From NCBI GenBank assembly GCA_964608745.1, contig CAZSPC010000002.1:1-54454 (forward strand): a DNA stretch of 54,454 nt. Reading direction: 5' to 3'. Positions within the stretch are counted from its first letter, which is position 1. Every line of letters starts with the position of its first letter. The position numbers and the translations under genes were made by a program. The notes below the pieces were generated by a model. The model was given only the letters and a program-made list of their open reading frames with translations, was not told the DNA's origin and did no database searches. Origin of the DNA: UBA12079 sp964608745 (GTDB lineage: Bacteria; Patescibacteriota; Minisyncoccia; Phycocordibacterales; UBA12079). This document shows, one piece after another, positions 1 to 7,488 of the stretch.

Positions 1-224
1 ATTTTCCGTTAGATTTATTACCGATGATTTTCGTAAATATAAATTTATTGTTTCCATTTGCCTATTCTTTTTTTGTTCCAGCACAATTATATCTTAATAA
101 AATTGATTTGATGACTGGTGTTAAGGGCGTGGTGGTACAGGTTGTGTGGATTATTTTGTTGTATTTGATAATTAAAGTTGTATGGAAAAGAGGATTGAAA
201 ATTTACGAAGGGGTTGGAATTTAA
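1..224 (+). CDS. ABC-2 type transporter permease, C-terminal end (partial)
   Basis: The frame is open from the first bases of the window to a TAA at 222-224, so the gene begins upstream. What is visible is about 73 residues: a hydrophobic segment, the motif FPLDLLP, a second hydrophobic segment with FAYSFF and PAQLYL, and a last membrane helix before a short basic tail. An FPLD-like motif followed by an FAY/FP motif is typical of the ends of ABC-2 permeases of the DUF990/COG4587 type. The next gene is the matching ATPase and starts 4 nt later, which supports an exporter operon. The substrate cannot be told. Only the tail is seen, so the subfamily is inferred. Confidence 0.7.
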   Translation, partial: FPLDLLPMIFVNINLLFPFAYSFFVPAQLYLNKIDLMTGVKGVVVQVVWIILLYLIIKVVWKRGLKIYEGVGI

Positions 225-228
225 AAAT

Positions 229-1203
229 ATGTCTATTATTCAAGTAAAAAATTTATCAAAAAGTTATAAATATTACAGGAAACAACCTGGTCTTTTGGGT
301 ACAATAAAAAGTTTATTTAAAAAGAAAAAATTATTTATTGAAGCAGTAAAAAATGTAAATTTTGACATAAAAGAGGGAGAGTTAGTTGGTTTTTTAGGAC
401 CAAATGGAGCTGGAAAGACAACTACCTTAAAAATGCTTTCTGGTATTACTGAACCATCAAATGGTGCAATAAGCGTGTTAGATTACAATCCGACTGATAG
501 ACAATTAGAATATCGAAAGGAGTTTGCTTTAGTTATGGGCCAAAAAAATCAACTCGATTCTAATTTACCCGCAATGGATAGTTTTATTTTAACCAAAGAA
601 ATTTATGAAATTCCAGATAAAGAATTTAAGAAAAATCTAAACGAGTTGACACATTTATTGTGTATTGATGGCATTCTCGATATTCAGGTGAGAAAACTTT
701 CGTTGGGACAAAGAATGAAGTGTGAAATAGTTGCCGCTTTAATTCATAATCCAAAAGTTTTGTTTTTGGATGAGCCGACAATTGGACTTGATGTTGTTGC
801 CCAAAAAAATATTAGGGATTTTATTAAAAAATATAATAAACAAAAGAAAACAACAATTATTTTAACTTCTCATTATATGGACGACATTAAGAAGCTTTGC
901 AAGAGGGTTATAATAATTAGTCTGGGTAAAATAATTTATGATGGTAGCTTTGATAATTTAGTGAAAAAGTATGCTCCCCACAAAATATTGAAATTAACTT
1001 TTGGAGATAAAGTTGGAAAAAAACAAGTTGAGAGCTATGGAAAAATAATTGACTTTGATGAATATTCTGTGTCGATTGAAGTTACTAGAGACAAGGTAAA
1101 AGATATGATTTTTGAAATATTATCATCAAATTTGCCGATTAATGATATTTCTATCGATGAAATAGGTGTTGATAAAATAATTAGAAAAATTTTTAGTAAT
1201 TAA
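229..1203 (+). CDS. ABC transporter ATP-binding protein (NatA / COG4586-like)
   Basis: ATP-binding subunit of an ABC-2 exporter, about 324 residues. Visible motifs in order are Walker A GPNGAGKTT, a Q-loop near GQKNQ, the signature LSLGQRMK, Walker B VLFLDEPTIGLD and the switch His in TSHYMDD. An N-terminal extension of about 45 residues before Walker A with a basic patch, and a C-terminal domain of about 90 residues, fit the COG4586 group that partners DUF990 permeases. A TTG 15 nt upstream would also be in frame, but the ATG at 229 gives the usual start (MSIIQVKNLSK) and lies just after the permease stop at 224. The two are probably co-transcribed. Confidence 0.9.
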   Translation: MSIIQVKNLSKSYKYYRKQPGLLGTIKSLFKKKKLFIEAVKNVNFDIKEGELVGFLGPNGAGKTTTLKMLSGITEPSNGAISVLDYNPTDRQLEYRKEFALVMGQKNQLDSNLPAMDSFILTKEIYEIPDKEFKKNLNELTHLLCIDGILDIQVRKLSLGQRMKCEIVAALIHNPKVLFLDEPTIGLDVVAQKNIRDFIKKYNKQKKTTIILTSHYMDDIKKLCKRVIIISLGKIIYDGSFDNLVKKYAPHKILKLTFGDKVGKKQVESYGKIIDFDEYSVSIEVTRDKVKDMIFEILSSNLPINDISIDEIGVDKIIRKIFSN

Positions 1204-1280
1204 ACTAAAATTTATCCACAAATTAAATAGCACATACGAACAGAGAATGATATAATATATATTATATAAACTATGTTCGT

Positions 1281-1976
1281 ATGATAGCAAAAACTGAATT
1301 AAAACAAGAAGCAATAAAATTAAGAAAAAAAGGAAAAACATATTCCGAAATTTTAGAAGAAGTTCCTGTGGCGAAATCCACTTTATCTTTGTGGTTGAAG
1401 GAGGTTAATTTATCAAAATCACAAAAACAGAGAATAACGAAGAAGAGGATTGAAGCTAGTCGAAGAGGAGCTAAAAAAAGAAAGGAACAAAGGATTGAAA
1501 TTACAAAGGTAATCTATGAAAAATCAGAGAAAGAAATAGGAAAACTTTCGAAAAGAGAGTTGTGGTTAATTGGAATTGCTTTGTATTGGGCAGAAGGAAC
1601 AAAAGAAAGGGATTATCGACCTGGCCCATGTATTGACTTTATTAATTCTGATCCATATATAATTTTAATTTTTTTAAAATGGTTAACTGATGTTTGTGAT
1701 ATTGATAAAGAAAGAATTATTTTAAGATTATTTATTCATGAAAATAATAAATATAGACTTAATAATGTAATAGATTATTGGTTGCTTCTAACTGGTTTTT
1801 CAAAGATAGATTATGTCTATTTTAAAAAACATAGTGTAAAAACTACTAGAAAAAAAGTAACAAATAGTGTATATTATGGAGGATTAAATGTGCGAGTTAG
1901 AAAAAGCTCTGAGCTTGTTAGAAAAATTGCAGGTTGGTCAAAAGGTATGGGTAAAAATTATTGCCGGATCGTCTAA
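1281..1976 (+). CDS. HTH protein with possible LAGLIDADG-like C-terminal domain
   Basis: A 231-residue protein. Residues about 5-45 form a resolvase-like helix-turn-helix (KLRKKGKTYSEI, then STLSLWLKEV), followed by a very basic stretch. The C-terminal half contains IALYWAEGTK, then FINSDPYIILIFLKWL, which resembles the layout of LAGLIDADG-type homing endonucleases, but I cannot identify both acidic catalytic residues with confidence. The last five codons, including the stop TAA at 1974-1976, lie inside the 5' acceptor and D-arm of tRNA-Gln. A TATAAT box at about 1250 precedes the gene. The position against a tRNA and the DNA-binding fold suggest a selfish or regulatory gene; function is not established. 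Confidence 0.7.
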   Translation: MIAKTELKQEAIKLRKKGKTYSEILEEVPVAKSTLSLWLKEVNLSKSQKQRITKKRIEASRRGAKKRKEQRIEITKVIYEKSEKEIGKLSKRELWLIGIALYWAEGTKERDYRPGPCIDFINSDPYIILIFLKWLTDVCDIDKERIILRLFIHENNKYRLNNVIDYWLLLTGFSKIDYVYFKKHSVKTTRKKVTNSVYYGGLNVRVRKSSELVRKIAGWSKGMGKNYCRIV

Positions 1977-2033
1977 TTGGTAGGACTGCGGATTTTGGTT
2001 CCGCCAATCTAGGTTCGAGTCCTAGTCCGGCAA
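1962..2033 (+). tRNA. tRNA-Gln (anticodon TTG)
   Basis: Cloverleaf is clear: acceptor TGCCGGA (1962-1968) pairs with TCCGGCA (2026-2032), discriminator A at 2033. The anticodon stem GCGGA/TCCGC closes a 7-nt loop TTTTGGT with anticodon TTG. The T arm carries GTTCGAGTC. CCA is not encoded. The upstream ORF ends inside it, and two structured repeat units follow downstream. Confidence 0.95.
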
Positions 2034-2040
2034 CTACGAC

Positions 2041-2072
2041 AAATTAAAATACCGATAGAGGTATTTTAATTT
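2041..2072 (+). terminator. Perfect hairpin after tRNA-Gln
   Basis: A 13-bp perfect stem (AAATTAAAATACC with its complement) around a 6-nt loop, ending in ATTTT. It starts 7 nt after the tRNA and could end the tRNA transcript. A similar hairpin separates the next two units (2239-2281), and the tRNA-Asn locus has the same arrangement. Confidence 0.6.
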
Positions 2073-2085
2073 TGGCGTCATTTTA

Positions 2086-2236
2086 GTCGGACTAGAACTC
2101 GAAAAGCGCAGGCAAAGAAAAATTTTGTAAAAATTTTTCAATTTGCCGAGCTGGGGTCGCGAATACTTAGTAGATTTGAGTGTGAAGCATGAAAAATATA
2201 CTTAGTGATTTGTGACCAAGTCCTAACCCGGCCAAC
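2086..2236 (+). ncRNA. tRNA-linked structured unit D
   Basis: A 151-nt unit whose left end (GTCGGACTAGAACTCGAA) matches the reverse complement of the 3' end of the adjacent tRNA-Gln at 16 of 18 positions, and whose right end (AAGTCCTAACCCGGCCAAC) resembles that 3' end in direct orientation. Between them are two hairpins: one closed by GGCAAA/TTTGCC, and one closed by GGTC/GACC that continues through GAAT/ATTT and TTAGTA-type pairs. Unit C near tRNA-Asn has the same order of motifs (CGAAAAGCGCAGGC, GAGCTGGGGTCG, GTGACC.AGTCCT) with compensatory base changes in the second hairpin. Whether it is transcribed as RNA or is only a DNA element is unknown. Confidence 0.6.
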
Positions 2237-2238
2237 AT

Positions 2239-2281
2239 AAAACACTTAAACCCAACGCATAGCATTGGGTTTAAGTGTTTT
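2239..2281 (+). terminator. Perfect hairpin between units D and E
   Basis: A 17-bp stem, AAAACACTTAAACCCAA and its complement, with a 9-nt loop, ending in TTTT. It separates two structured units as the hairpins at 42095-42140 and 46717-46762 do elsewhere. Confidence 0.55.
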
Positions 2282-2285
2282 GGTT

Positions 2286-2481
2286 GGCAGGTCGGCTCGA
2301 ACCGAGCGAAATATATTTTTCGTAGTGAAGCGGAGAAAAATTTGAGCGAGCGGGACAGCGAGTTCTTGATGAAAAACGAACTTTCTAAGGTTAACCAGTA
2401 ACCAGGCCGGTAGGCTAGGTTATTGGGTAACCGAAAGTTTATTTTTCATTTAGAACTGGCGTCGAGTCCCTGTTCGGCAAC
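2286..2481 (+). ncRNA. tRNA-linked structured unit E (divergent)
   Basis: A 196-nt unit starting GGCAGGTCGGCTCGAACC, which looks like a T-arm in reverse, and ending GTCGAGTCCCTGTTCGGCAA, which looks like the 3' end of a tRNA. It holds two long arms: a hairpin with arms ATTTTTC/GAGAAAAAT and a tip shared with unit A (CGTAG.G.AGCGGAG), and a larger arm closed by GGGAC/GTCCC and AGTTCT/AGAACT. The general plan is that of units A-D, but the sequence is more diverged. Nothing else was found between 2034 and 2489. Confidence 0.45.
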
Positions 2482-2489
2482 AATTTAAA

Positions 2490-2732
2490 ATGAATACTTT
2501 TATAAAATTAATATCCCAAATAATTTTACCAACTCTCTTGTGGTTGATTGTAACTGCTTTTGGTTTTGGTGCACAAAGTCTTTCTAACCTTATTGAAGTT
2601 CCATTGGTGTTGCTGGTGTCGATTATATTTACATCTATACCCGAAAGATTTTTTTCTTTAAAAAAGAAATTATTTATACTTTGTATTTTTGTATTAATTC
2701 TCAGGGTTTTAATGCCAGTATTACCAGAATAG
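2490..2732 (+). CDS. Small membrane protein, unknown
   Basis: An 80-residue hydrophobic protein with about three membrane-spanning stretches (residues 8-28, 32-50, 60-78) and a basic loop (FFSLKKKLF). The ATG lies 9 nt after the end of structured unit E, with no clear ribosome binding site. I do not recognise a family. Being short and hydrophobic with a plausible start it is probably real, but a chance ORF is not excluded. Confidence 0.5.
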   Translation: MNTFIKLISQIILPTLLWLIVTAFGFGAQSLSNLIEVPLVLLVSIIFTSIPERFFSLKKKLFILCIFVLILRVLMPVLPE

Positions 2733-2791
2733 GGGGAAAATGGTTGTTTTATGTTAATATAGAAGTATTAAAGTCTTAATTATAAAAAAAT

Positions 2792-3244
2792 ATGACGAAA
2801 ATATATAATATCCTGGCAATATTAGCTATCGTACTAGTTACTTTCTTTTATTGGCAAAATGTGGGTGATGTTGATGAGGTAAATACAATACCAAATGCTA
2901 CAACAACACCTATTACCTTAATTTCTCCCAACGGCGGGGAACAAATCAACGCTAGTTCAACTTATATGGTGAAGTGGCAAACAGTAGAAGAGTACAAAGA
3001 TTATGCTATTTCTGTCCATATTAGAAAGGCGACTACTACTGGTGAGGAAGTTGGACAAGAATTTGATCCAATAATTTTTGTTGGACTTGAAAATGATGGT
3101 AACGAAGAATGGTTTGTGCAAGATATGTACCCAGCAGGAGAATATATTTTAGAAATTATTGCTTATTCTGATATTCCGTTGGTTGAAGGAAATAGTGTTT
3201 CAGATAAATCTAACTTATCTTTTGAAATCATTCCATTAAAATAA
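2792..3244 (+). CDS. Membrane-anchored surface protein with Kre9/KNH-like (PF10342) domain
   Basis: A 150-residue protein with an N-terminal membrane helix (residues 5-22), a Thr-rich spacer, then one Ig-like domain. The motif SPNGGEQINASSTYMVKW is the hallmark start of the PF10342 Ser-Thr-rich domain found in many exported bacterial proteins. The rest of the domain ends with a beta-rich C-terminus (NLSFEII). It is likely displayed on the outer face of the membrane; ligand unknown. The next gene, also membrane-anchored, starts 18 nt downstream but has its own TATAAT box. Confidence 0.75.
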   Translation: MTKIYNILAILAIVLVTFFYWQNVGDVDEVNTIPNATTTPITLISPNGGEQINASSTYMVKWQTVEEYKDYAISVHIRKATTTGEEVGQEFDPIIFVGLENDGNEEWFVQDMYPAGEYILEIIAYSDIPLVEGNSVSDKSNLSFEIIPLK

Positions 3245-3262
3245 ATATGATATAATTCTAGT

Positions 3263-3805
3263 ATGTTTGAGACTAGTAAAATAGAGGGTAAATTTAAGGA
3301 AATATTTTTCTACTTACTTATAGTATTGGTTTTTGTTCTTGCTTATTTGTATTTGCAAGATAATCCAATTCTTGAAGATAGTTTAGGGACAATTGACCCG
3401 ACTATTGAAAATGTTGGTGATAATTTAGATGACGAAATTGTTATTGGTGGGGTAAGTAATCAAAATAATCAAAATATTCCTTCTGGCACAACTAGTAATA
3501 CAAATGGACGAGCAAATCTTCCAAAAATGGAAAATGGTTCGTATTTAATTTATTACTTTAACGATGGTTTTTACCCTAATGTTTTACAAGTGCGACAAGG
3601 AACTTCTGTGCGTTATGTAAATAAGTCAGAAGGAGCAATGAGGGTTTTTGCTGAAGAGCAGAATGATTTGAAGATGCGTGAATTAAATCAACCTCAAACA
3701 GTAGGAATAGGAGGAATGTATGATTTTACTTTTACCCAAACAGGAGTTTGGTTTTACACTAATTACAACAATAAACTACACAAGGCGAGTGTAGTAATCT
3801 ACTAA
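3263..3805 (+). CDS. Membrane-anchored cupredoxin-like protein
   Basis: A 180-residue protein with a membrane helix at about residues 14-32, an Asp/Asn-rich linker to about residue 90, then a cupredoxin-like beta domain (GFYPNVLQVRQGTSVRYVN ... GVWFYTNYNN). The fold signature GTSVRYVN followed by a late FxY segment is typical, but the usual His/Cys copper ligands are not at the expected places (NNKLH keeps one late His), so metal binding is doubtful. A TATAAT at 3251-3256 lies only 6 nt before the ATG, suggesting a leaderless transcript. Confidence 0.65.
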   Translation: MFETSKIEGKFKEIFFYLLIVLVFVLAYLYLQDNPILEDSLGTIDPTIENVGDNLDDEIVIGGVSNQNNQNIPSGTTSNTNGRANLPKMENGSYLIYYFNDGFYPNVLQVRQGTSVRYVNKSEGAMRVFAEEQNDLKMRELNQPQTVGIGGMYDFTFTQTGVWFYTNYNNKLHKASVVIY

Positions 3806-3824
3806 AATAATTTCCTCAAAATTA

Positions 3825-4571
3825 ATGAATTTAATTTTTCTCGATACAGAAACAACCGGTAATGATCTAGAATCTGACAGGCTTTGTCAGGTTTGTTTTA
3901 AGGTTGGTGGAAAACTTACTGTCAAAAATTTTAAACCAACAGTACCTATTTCAGTTAAAGCAATGAGCGTGACAAATATTACCAACAAGGTGGTTGAAAA
4001 TGAAGAGAAGTTTGCTGGTAGTGATACTCAAAAAGAGTTACAAGAATTGTTGAATGAAAATATTCTAGTTGCTCACAATGCAAAATTTGATATTGCTATG
4101 CTTGAGAATGATGGAATGACAGTACCAAAATTCATTTGTACTTTACGATTAGCTCGTTATTTGGATGAAAAAGTTGAAATCCCTGAATATAATTTGCAAT
4201 ATTTACGATATCATTATGATGTGTTTGGAGAAGATGGTAGGGGAGAGTTAAAAGATGTGGAAATTATTCCGCATAGTGCAGACGGAGATGTCTTGGTTTT
4301 GGAAGCCGTTTTTAATTATTTATATGAAGAAGCAAAAAACAAAGCGGGGGGAGACATTGGTGAAGAGGAGATTATAAACAGAATGGTTGATATTTCGTCA
4401 AAACCGTCAATTATTAAAAAATTCACTTTTGGAAAGTATGCAGATAAAATGGTAGACGAAGTGCTTAGATATGACAGGGGATATTTAGAGTGGTTTCTAA
4501 AAACGAAGGAAGAAGAGGGAACGGATGAGGATTGGATTTATACGCTCAAATACTTTTTAAAGAAAAAATAG
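3825..4571 (+). CDS. DEDDh 3'-5' exonuclease, ExoX-like
   Basis: A 248-residue predicted 3'-5' exonuclease of the DnaQ/RNase T fold. Catalytic residues are visible: Asp7 and Glu9 in FLDTETTG, Asp89 in HNAKFD, and His150/Asp155 in HSADGD, so all four metal ligands plus the general-base His are present. The C-terminal part (KFTFGKYADKMVDEVL, then GYLEWFL) matches the short ExoX C-terminal domain. It probably trims DNA ends in repair. The last codons and the stop lie within the left arm of a 30-bp hairpin (4544-4609). Confidence 0.9.
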   Translation: MNLIFLDTETTGNDLESDRLCQVCFKVGGKLTVKNFKPTVPISVKAMSVTNITNKVVENEEKFAGSDTQKELQELLNENILVAHNAKFDIAMLENDGMTVPKFICTLRLARYLDEKVEIPEYNLQYLRYHYDVFGEDGRGELKDVEIIPHSADGDVLVLEAVFNYLYEEAKNKAGGDIGEEEIINRMVDISSKPSIIKKFTFGKYADKMVDEVLRYDRGYLEWFLKTKEEEGTDEDWIYTLKYFLKKK

Positions 4572-4609
4572 AATAACTTCTATTTTTTTTCTTTAAAAAG
4601 TATTTGAGC
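4544..4609. terminator. 30-bp hairpin spanning the exonuclease stop codon
   Basis: Left arm 4544-4573 and right arm 4578-4609 pair almost throughout around loop TAAC; the right arm has two extra T. The CDS stop at 4569-4571 lies in the left arm, so the last eight codons are part of the inverted repeat. It may act as terminator and 3' end protector. Confidence 0.6.
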
Positions 4610-4650
4610 TAGTCTTAAGTAGTAAGTGATAAGGTGTAAGTTTTTAATTT

Positions 4651-4703
4651 TAAACGGCTCAATTGGTTGAGCCGTTTAAGCTTTTTGGGGCTCTGTTGAG
4701 CTA
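4651..4703 (+). repeat. Dispersed palindromic repeat (copy 1, GGCTCAA type)
   Basis: TTTAAACGGCTCAAT and its complement form a hairpin, followed by GCTTTTTGGGGCTCTGTTGAGCTAT. Nearly the same composite occurs at 31598-31680 on the other strand (GCTTTTTATGGCTTTGTTGAGCTAT), so it is a dispersed element, not part of the sigma factor gene even though the frame is open through it. Confidence 0.7.
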
Positions 4704-4776
4704 TACAAACGACTATATAAAAAAAACGAAAGAAAACCTACTGAAATGCGTAATAAGTAAGAGTATAATATTAAAA

Positions 4777-5346
4777 ATGCATCAAAAAACTATAAATACA
4801 GACGAAGAGCTGGTTGTTCTTACTTTGCAAAACAAAGATTTTTTCGCTTATATAATTGACCGCTACAAAAGTAAAATTTTCCGATATATTTCTCGATTAA
4901 CAAATTTGAGTGATTTTGAACTTCACGATGTTTTACAAGATATATTTATAAAAGTTTATGAAAATTTAAACGATTTTGATTCTGATTTAAAATTTTCATC
5001 CTGGATTTATCGAGTAGCTCACAATCAAATCATCGATGTTCATAGAAAAAACAAAGCTCGTCCACAAGGCCACTATATTGATGTAGAGGATTTTGTTTTG
5101 CAGAATATTGCTAATGATTTTGATGTTGTAGAACAGGCAAATTTAGAATATAGTAAAAAATATATTGGAAAAGCCTTAAATAGTCTTGATCAAAAATATA
5201 GAGAAGTTTTGATTTTAAGATTTTTTGAAGAAAAAGATTATAAAGAAATTTCGGATATTTTAAAAAAACCACCTGGAACAGTGGCAACACTTTTAAATAG
5301 AGCGAAAAAACAATTAAAGAAAAATATAAACAAATATTATGAGTAA
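4777..5346 (+). CDS. ECF-type RNA polymerase sigma factor
   Basis: A 189-residue sigma-70 family protein with only regions 2 and 4. Region 2 runs from about residue 25 to 90 (FSSWIYRVAHNQIIDVHRK is the region 2.3/2.4 signature), and region 4 from about 130 to 180 (YREVLILRFFEEKDYKEIS, then a recognition helix with GTVATLLNRAKKQLKK). The frame stays open 38 codons upstream, but that part lies in a dispersed repeat. The ATG at 4777 lies 7 nt after TATAAT (4764-4769), so I chose it as a leaderless start. The next gene overlaps by 8 nt and encodes a membrane protein, the usual arrangement of ECF sigma and anti-sigma. Confidence 0.9.
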   Translation: MHQKTINTDEELVVLTLQNKDFFAYIIDRYKSKIFRYISRLTNLSDFELHDVLQDIFIKVYENLNDFDSDLKFSSWIYRVAHNQIIDVHRKNKARPQGHYIDVEDFVLQNIANDFDVVEQANLEYSKKYIGKALNSLDQKYREVLILRFFEEKDYKEISDILKKPPGTVATLLNRAKKQLKKNINKYYE

Positions 5347-6139
5347 ATCAAATTTTAAAAAAGAAATACTTGATAAACTTAAAAAAGAAAAAATTGAACC
5401 AAAATCTAAATGGCAGTTTTTGCTGAAAGATTATTTTGTTAGGTTTTTGGGTATTATTTCTGTTCTAGTTGGTGGTGTGGCAGTTTCTGTAATTATTTTT
5501 ACTGTAATGAATAGCAATTGGGAATCTTATCGTTTTTTAAGCGGAAGTTTGCTCGAGCATATTATCAGGACGGCCCCTGTTTTTTGGATAATTTTACTGG
5601 GAACTTTTATTGTTTTTGCTGATTATAATTTTAAGCATACGAAAAGGGGATATAAATATAGTCTTACTCAGGTTGTTGGAGTGTCTGTTTTGGTTAGTAT
5701 ACTATTGGGTATTTTCTTCTATCAAATTGGGTTAAGTCATATTACTGATAAAGTTTTTGAAAAGAGACTTCCTGGATATATGAGTGTAGAAAAAAGAAAA
5801 GAAATGATTTTTGATCATCACCCCAAGGAAAATTTGTTAGTTGGTTCTGTTACCCTTTCTGAAAGAAGTGATATTTGGATTTTTCAAGAAATGAACGGGA
5901 GGGAATGGGAAGTTGTTCCAATCGATTTAACAGAAAAAGATTATTTTACCTTGGATAATTTTGAAAAAGTAATCTTAATTGGTGAAAAAATAGATGAAAC
6001 CTCTTTCAGGGCCTGTGGTGTGAGACCTTGGGAAATAATAGGTGGGCTAAAAAAAAGAAAAAATGAAAGAAAATTTATGGATATGCGTAATAGTATGTGT
6101 GGAAAGGGAACAACAACCCTGTTCGCAAAACCTAGGTAA
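5339..6139 (+). CDS. Membrane protein, probable anti-sigma partner
   Basis: A 266-residue protein. The N-terminal 35 residues are charged and cytosolic, followed by three membrane helices (about 35-57, 75-97 and 107-128), then an outward-facing C-terminal domain of about 135 residues. Its start overlaps the sigma gene stop by 8 nt, implying translational coupling. I see no ZAS zinc motif in the N-terminus, so the anti-sigma role is inferred only from position. The C-terminal domain could be a sensor. Confidence 0.6.
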   Translation: MSKSNFKKEILDKLKKEKIEPKSKWQFLLKDYFVRFLGIISVLVGGVAVSVIIFTVMNSNWESYRFLSGSLLEHIIRTAPVFWIILLGTFIVFADYNFKHTKRGYKYSLTQVVGVSVLVSILLGIFFYQIGLSHITDKVFEKRLPGYMSVEKRKEMIFDHHPKENLLVGSVTLSERSDIWIFQEMNGREWEVVPIDLTEKDYFTLDNFEKVILIGEKIDETSFRACGVRPWEIIGGLKKRKNERKFMDMRNSMCGKGTTTLFAKPR

Positions 6140-6162
6140 ATTATAAGTAGATTAAAAGAATA

Positions 6163-6190
6163 ATACATTCAATCATTCAATTGAATGTAT
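6163..6190. promoter_or_regulatory. Inverted repeat upstream of secreted protein gene
   Basis: ATACATTCAAT and ATTGAATGTAT flank 6 nt just before the coding start at 6203. It could be an operator, perhaps of the sigma/anti-sigma circuit, or a hairpin that limits translation. Confidence 0.4.
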
Positions 6191-6202
6191 GAAATGAGAA
6201 AT

Positions 6203-6673
6203 ATGAAATTATCAAAAATAACAATTTTAGCTCTGGCCTTGATTATGGCTGGTGTAGGAGTATCAAGTGCTTACGCCGGCGTATTTGGTGAGAGGCAGCA
6301 AAATCTAACAGATGAACAGAAGGCTATTCTAGAACAAGTTAGAGAATTAAAAGAAGCTGGAAATTATGAAGAGGCTCGTGAATTAGCCCAAGAGGTTGGT
6401 TTGAGAAATAAAAAACACAGAATGATGTATGAAAACAAAGAGGAAGTGAAAATTGCACTCGAAAATAATGATTATTCAGCCTTCCAAGAATTAACTACCG
6501 ATAAACCTTTTGCAGGTGAAATAACAGAAGAGATTTTTGCAAAAATGGTTGAGGCTCATCAATTAAGATTAGCTGGAGATTATGAAGGAGCAAAAGCAAT
6601 TCATGATGAACTTGGTTTAAAGAAAGGATATGGACACGGAGGAAAGGGAATGCGTGATTGTCAAAATCAGTAG
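6203..6673 (+). CDS. Secreted helical protein, unknown
   Basis: From ATG 6203 a 156-residue protein with a clean signal peptide (MKLSKITILALALIMAG, cleavage after SSAYA). The mature part is alpha-helical and charged with two similar helix-turn-helix blocks (REAGNYEEAREL-like and RLAGDYEGAKAI-like), so it appears to contain an internal repeat of the motif (K/R)(E/L)AG(N/D)YE.A. The C-terminus is Gly/His-rich (GYGHGGKG), which might bind metal. Earlier in-frame ATGs at 6185 and 6194 lie in the inverted repeat and would precede the signal peptide with charged residues. It lies downstream of the sigma/anti-sigma pair and may be a regulon member. Confidence 0.75.
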   Translation: MKLSKITILALALIMAGVGVSSAYAGVFGERQQNLTDEQKAILEQVRELKEAGNYEEARELAQEVGLRNKKHRMMYENKEEVKIALENNDYSAFQELTTDKPFAGEITEEIFAKMVEAHQLRLAGDYEGAKAIHDELGLKKGYGHGGKGMRDCQNQ

Positions 6674-6694
6674 GTTTGAAAATCCCAATTATTT

Positions 6695-6722
6695 AAAAGG
6701 CTCACAAGGTGAGCCTTTTAAT
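6695..6722 (+). terminator. Rho-independent terminator
   Basis: AAAAGGCTCAC, short loop, GTGAGCCTTTT, ending the secreted protein gene. Confidence 0.8.
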
Positions 6723-6761
6723 GTGTCTTGCTAAGTAGTTTTGTTTTGATATGATTCATTT

Positions 6762-7481
6762 ATGGATTTAAATGAATTAAAAAAAGAAATAAAAAAATTT
6801 GAAAATCTTGAACAGGCAAAAATTTCTCAAAAATTCTTTAAAACCAGAAAGGGAGAATATGGTGAGGGAGATAAGTTTTTGGGAATAAAAGCGCCAATTT
6901 TAAGAAAAATCGCCAAAAACTACACAAATTTAGGTCCCGGGGACCTAAATAAGCTGATGGAAAGTAGAATCCATGAACACCGTTTTATCGCCTTGGTTAT
7001 TTTAATAACAAGATTTAATAAAAGTGGGTCATCGGAAGGCCCACCAAAAGAGATTTTTGAATTTTATTTGGATAATTTGAAGGAGGGGAATATAAATAAT
7101 TGGGATTTAGTTGACATTTCAGCTCCGCATATTGTTGGGCAATACTTACTAAGGCAAGGCCTTAGTAAGAGGGAGGTTTTGTATGGCTTGGCCAAGTCAA
7201 AAAATCTTTGGGAAAGGAGGGTTTCAATTATTTCAACTTTTACATTTATTAGAGGAAATCAATTTGATGATACTTTAAAAATTTCTGAAATTCTTTTAGG
7301 TGATGAAAATGATTTAATTCATAAAGCCGTGGGCTGGATGTTGCGAGAGGTGGGCAAGAGAGACCAAAAAAAGTTGGAACAATTTCTTAAAAAACATAAT
7401 AAAAAAATCCCTCGGACAACTTTACGATACGCGATCGAAAAGTTTCCTGAGGGATTGAGGAAAAAATATTTGAAAATGTAA
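6762..7481 (+). CDS. DNA alkylation repair protein, AlkD-like
   Basis: A 239-residue HEAT-like alpha-solenoid protein. Segments such as KIAKNY, then NNWDLVDISAPHIVG, KSKNLWERRVSIISTF and HKAVGWMLREVGKRD are the conserved helices of the PF08713 DNA alkylation repair family, which excises alkylated bases. Length is normal. The coding sequence contains three palindromes: 6928-6950, 7026-7046 (imperfect) and 7145-7169. They fall in loops between helices (LGPGDL, SGSSEGPP, LLRQGLSK), so the fold is not broken. TATGAT at 6750-6755, six nt before the ATG, suggests a leaderless transcript. Confidence 0.9.
   Translation: MDLNELKKEIKKFENLEQAKISQKFFKTRKGEYGEGDKFLGIKAPILRKIAKNYTNLGPGDLNKLMESRIHEHRFIALVILITRFNKSGSSEGPPKEIFEFYLDNLKEGNINNWDLVDISAPHIVGQYLLRQGLSKREVLYGLAKSKNLWERRVSIISTFTFIRGNQFDDTLKISEILLGDENDLIHKAVGWMLREVGKRDQKKLEQFLKKHNKKIPRTTLRYAIEKFPEGLRKKYLKM
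6928..6950. repeat. In-gene palindrome (AlkD, 1)
   Basis: TTTAGGTCCC and GGGACCTAAA around a single G; extra A-T pair outside. Codes LGPGDLN in a loop. Confidence 0.7.
7145..7169. repeat. In-gene palindrome (AlkD, 2)
   Basis: CTTACTAAGGC and GCCTTAGTAAG around AAG, 11 bp perfect arms within the alkylation repair gene. Confidence 0.7.
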
Positions 7482-7488
7482 TTAAATA

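Noticed and set aside
4663..4776. Longer N-terminus of the sigma factor
   Set aside because: That stretch belongs to a dispersed palindromic repeat also found at 31598-31680, and a TATAAT lies just before the ATG at 4777.
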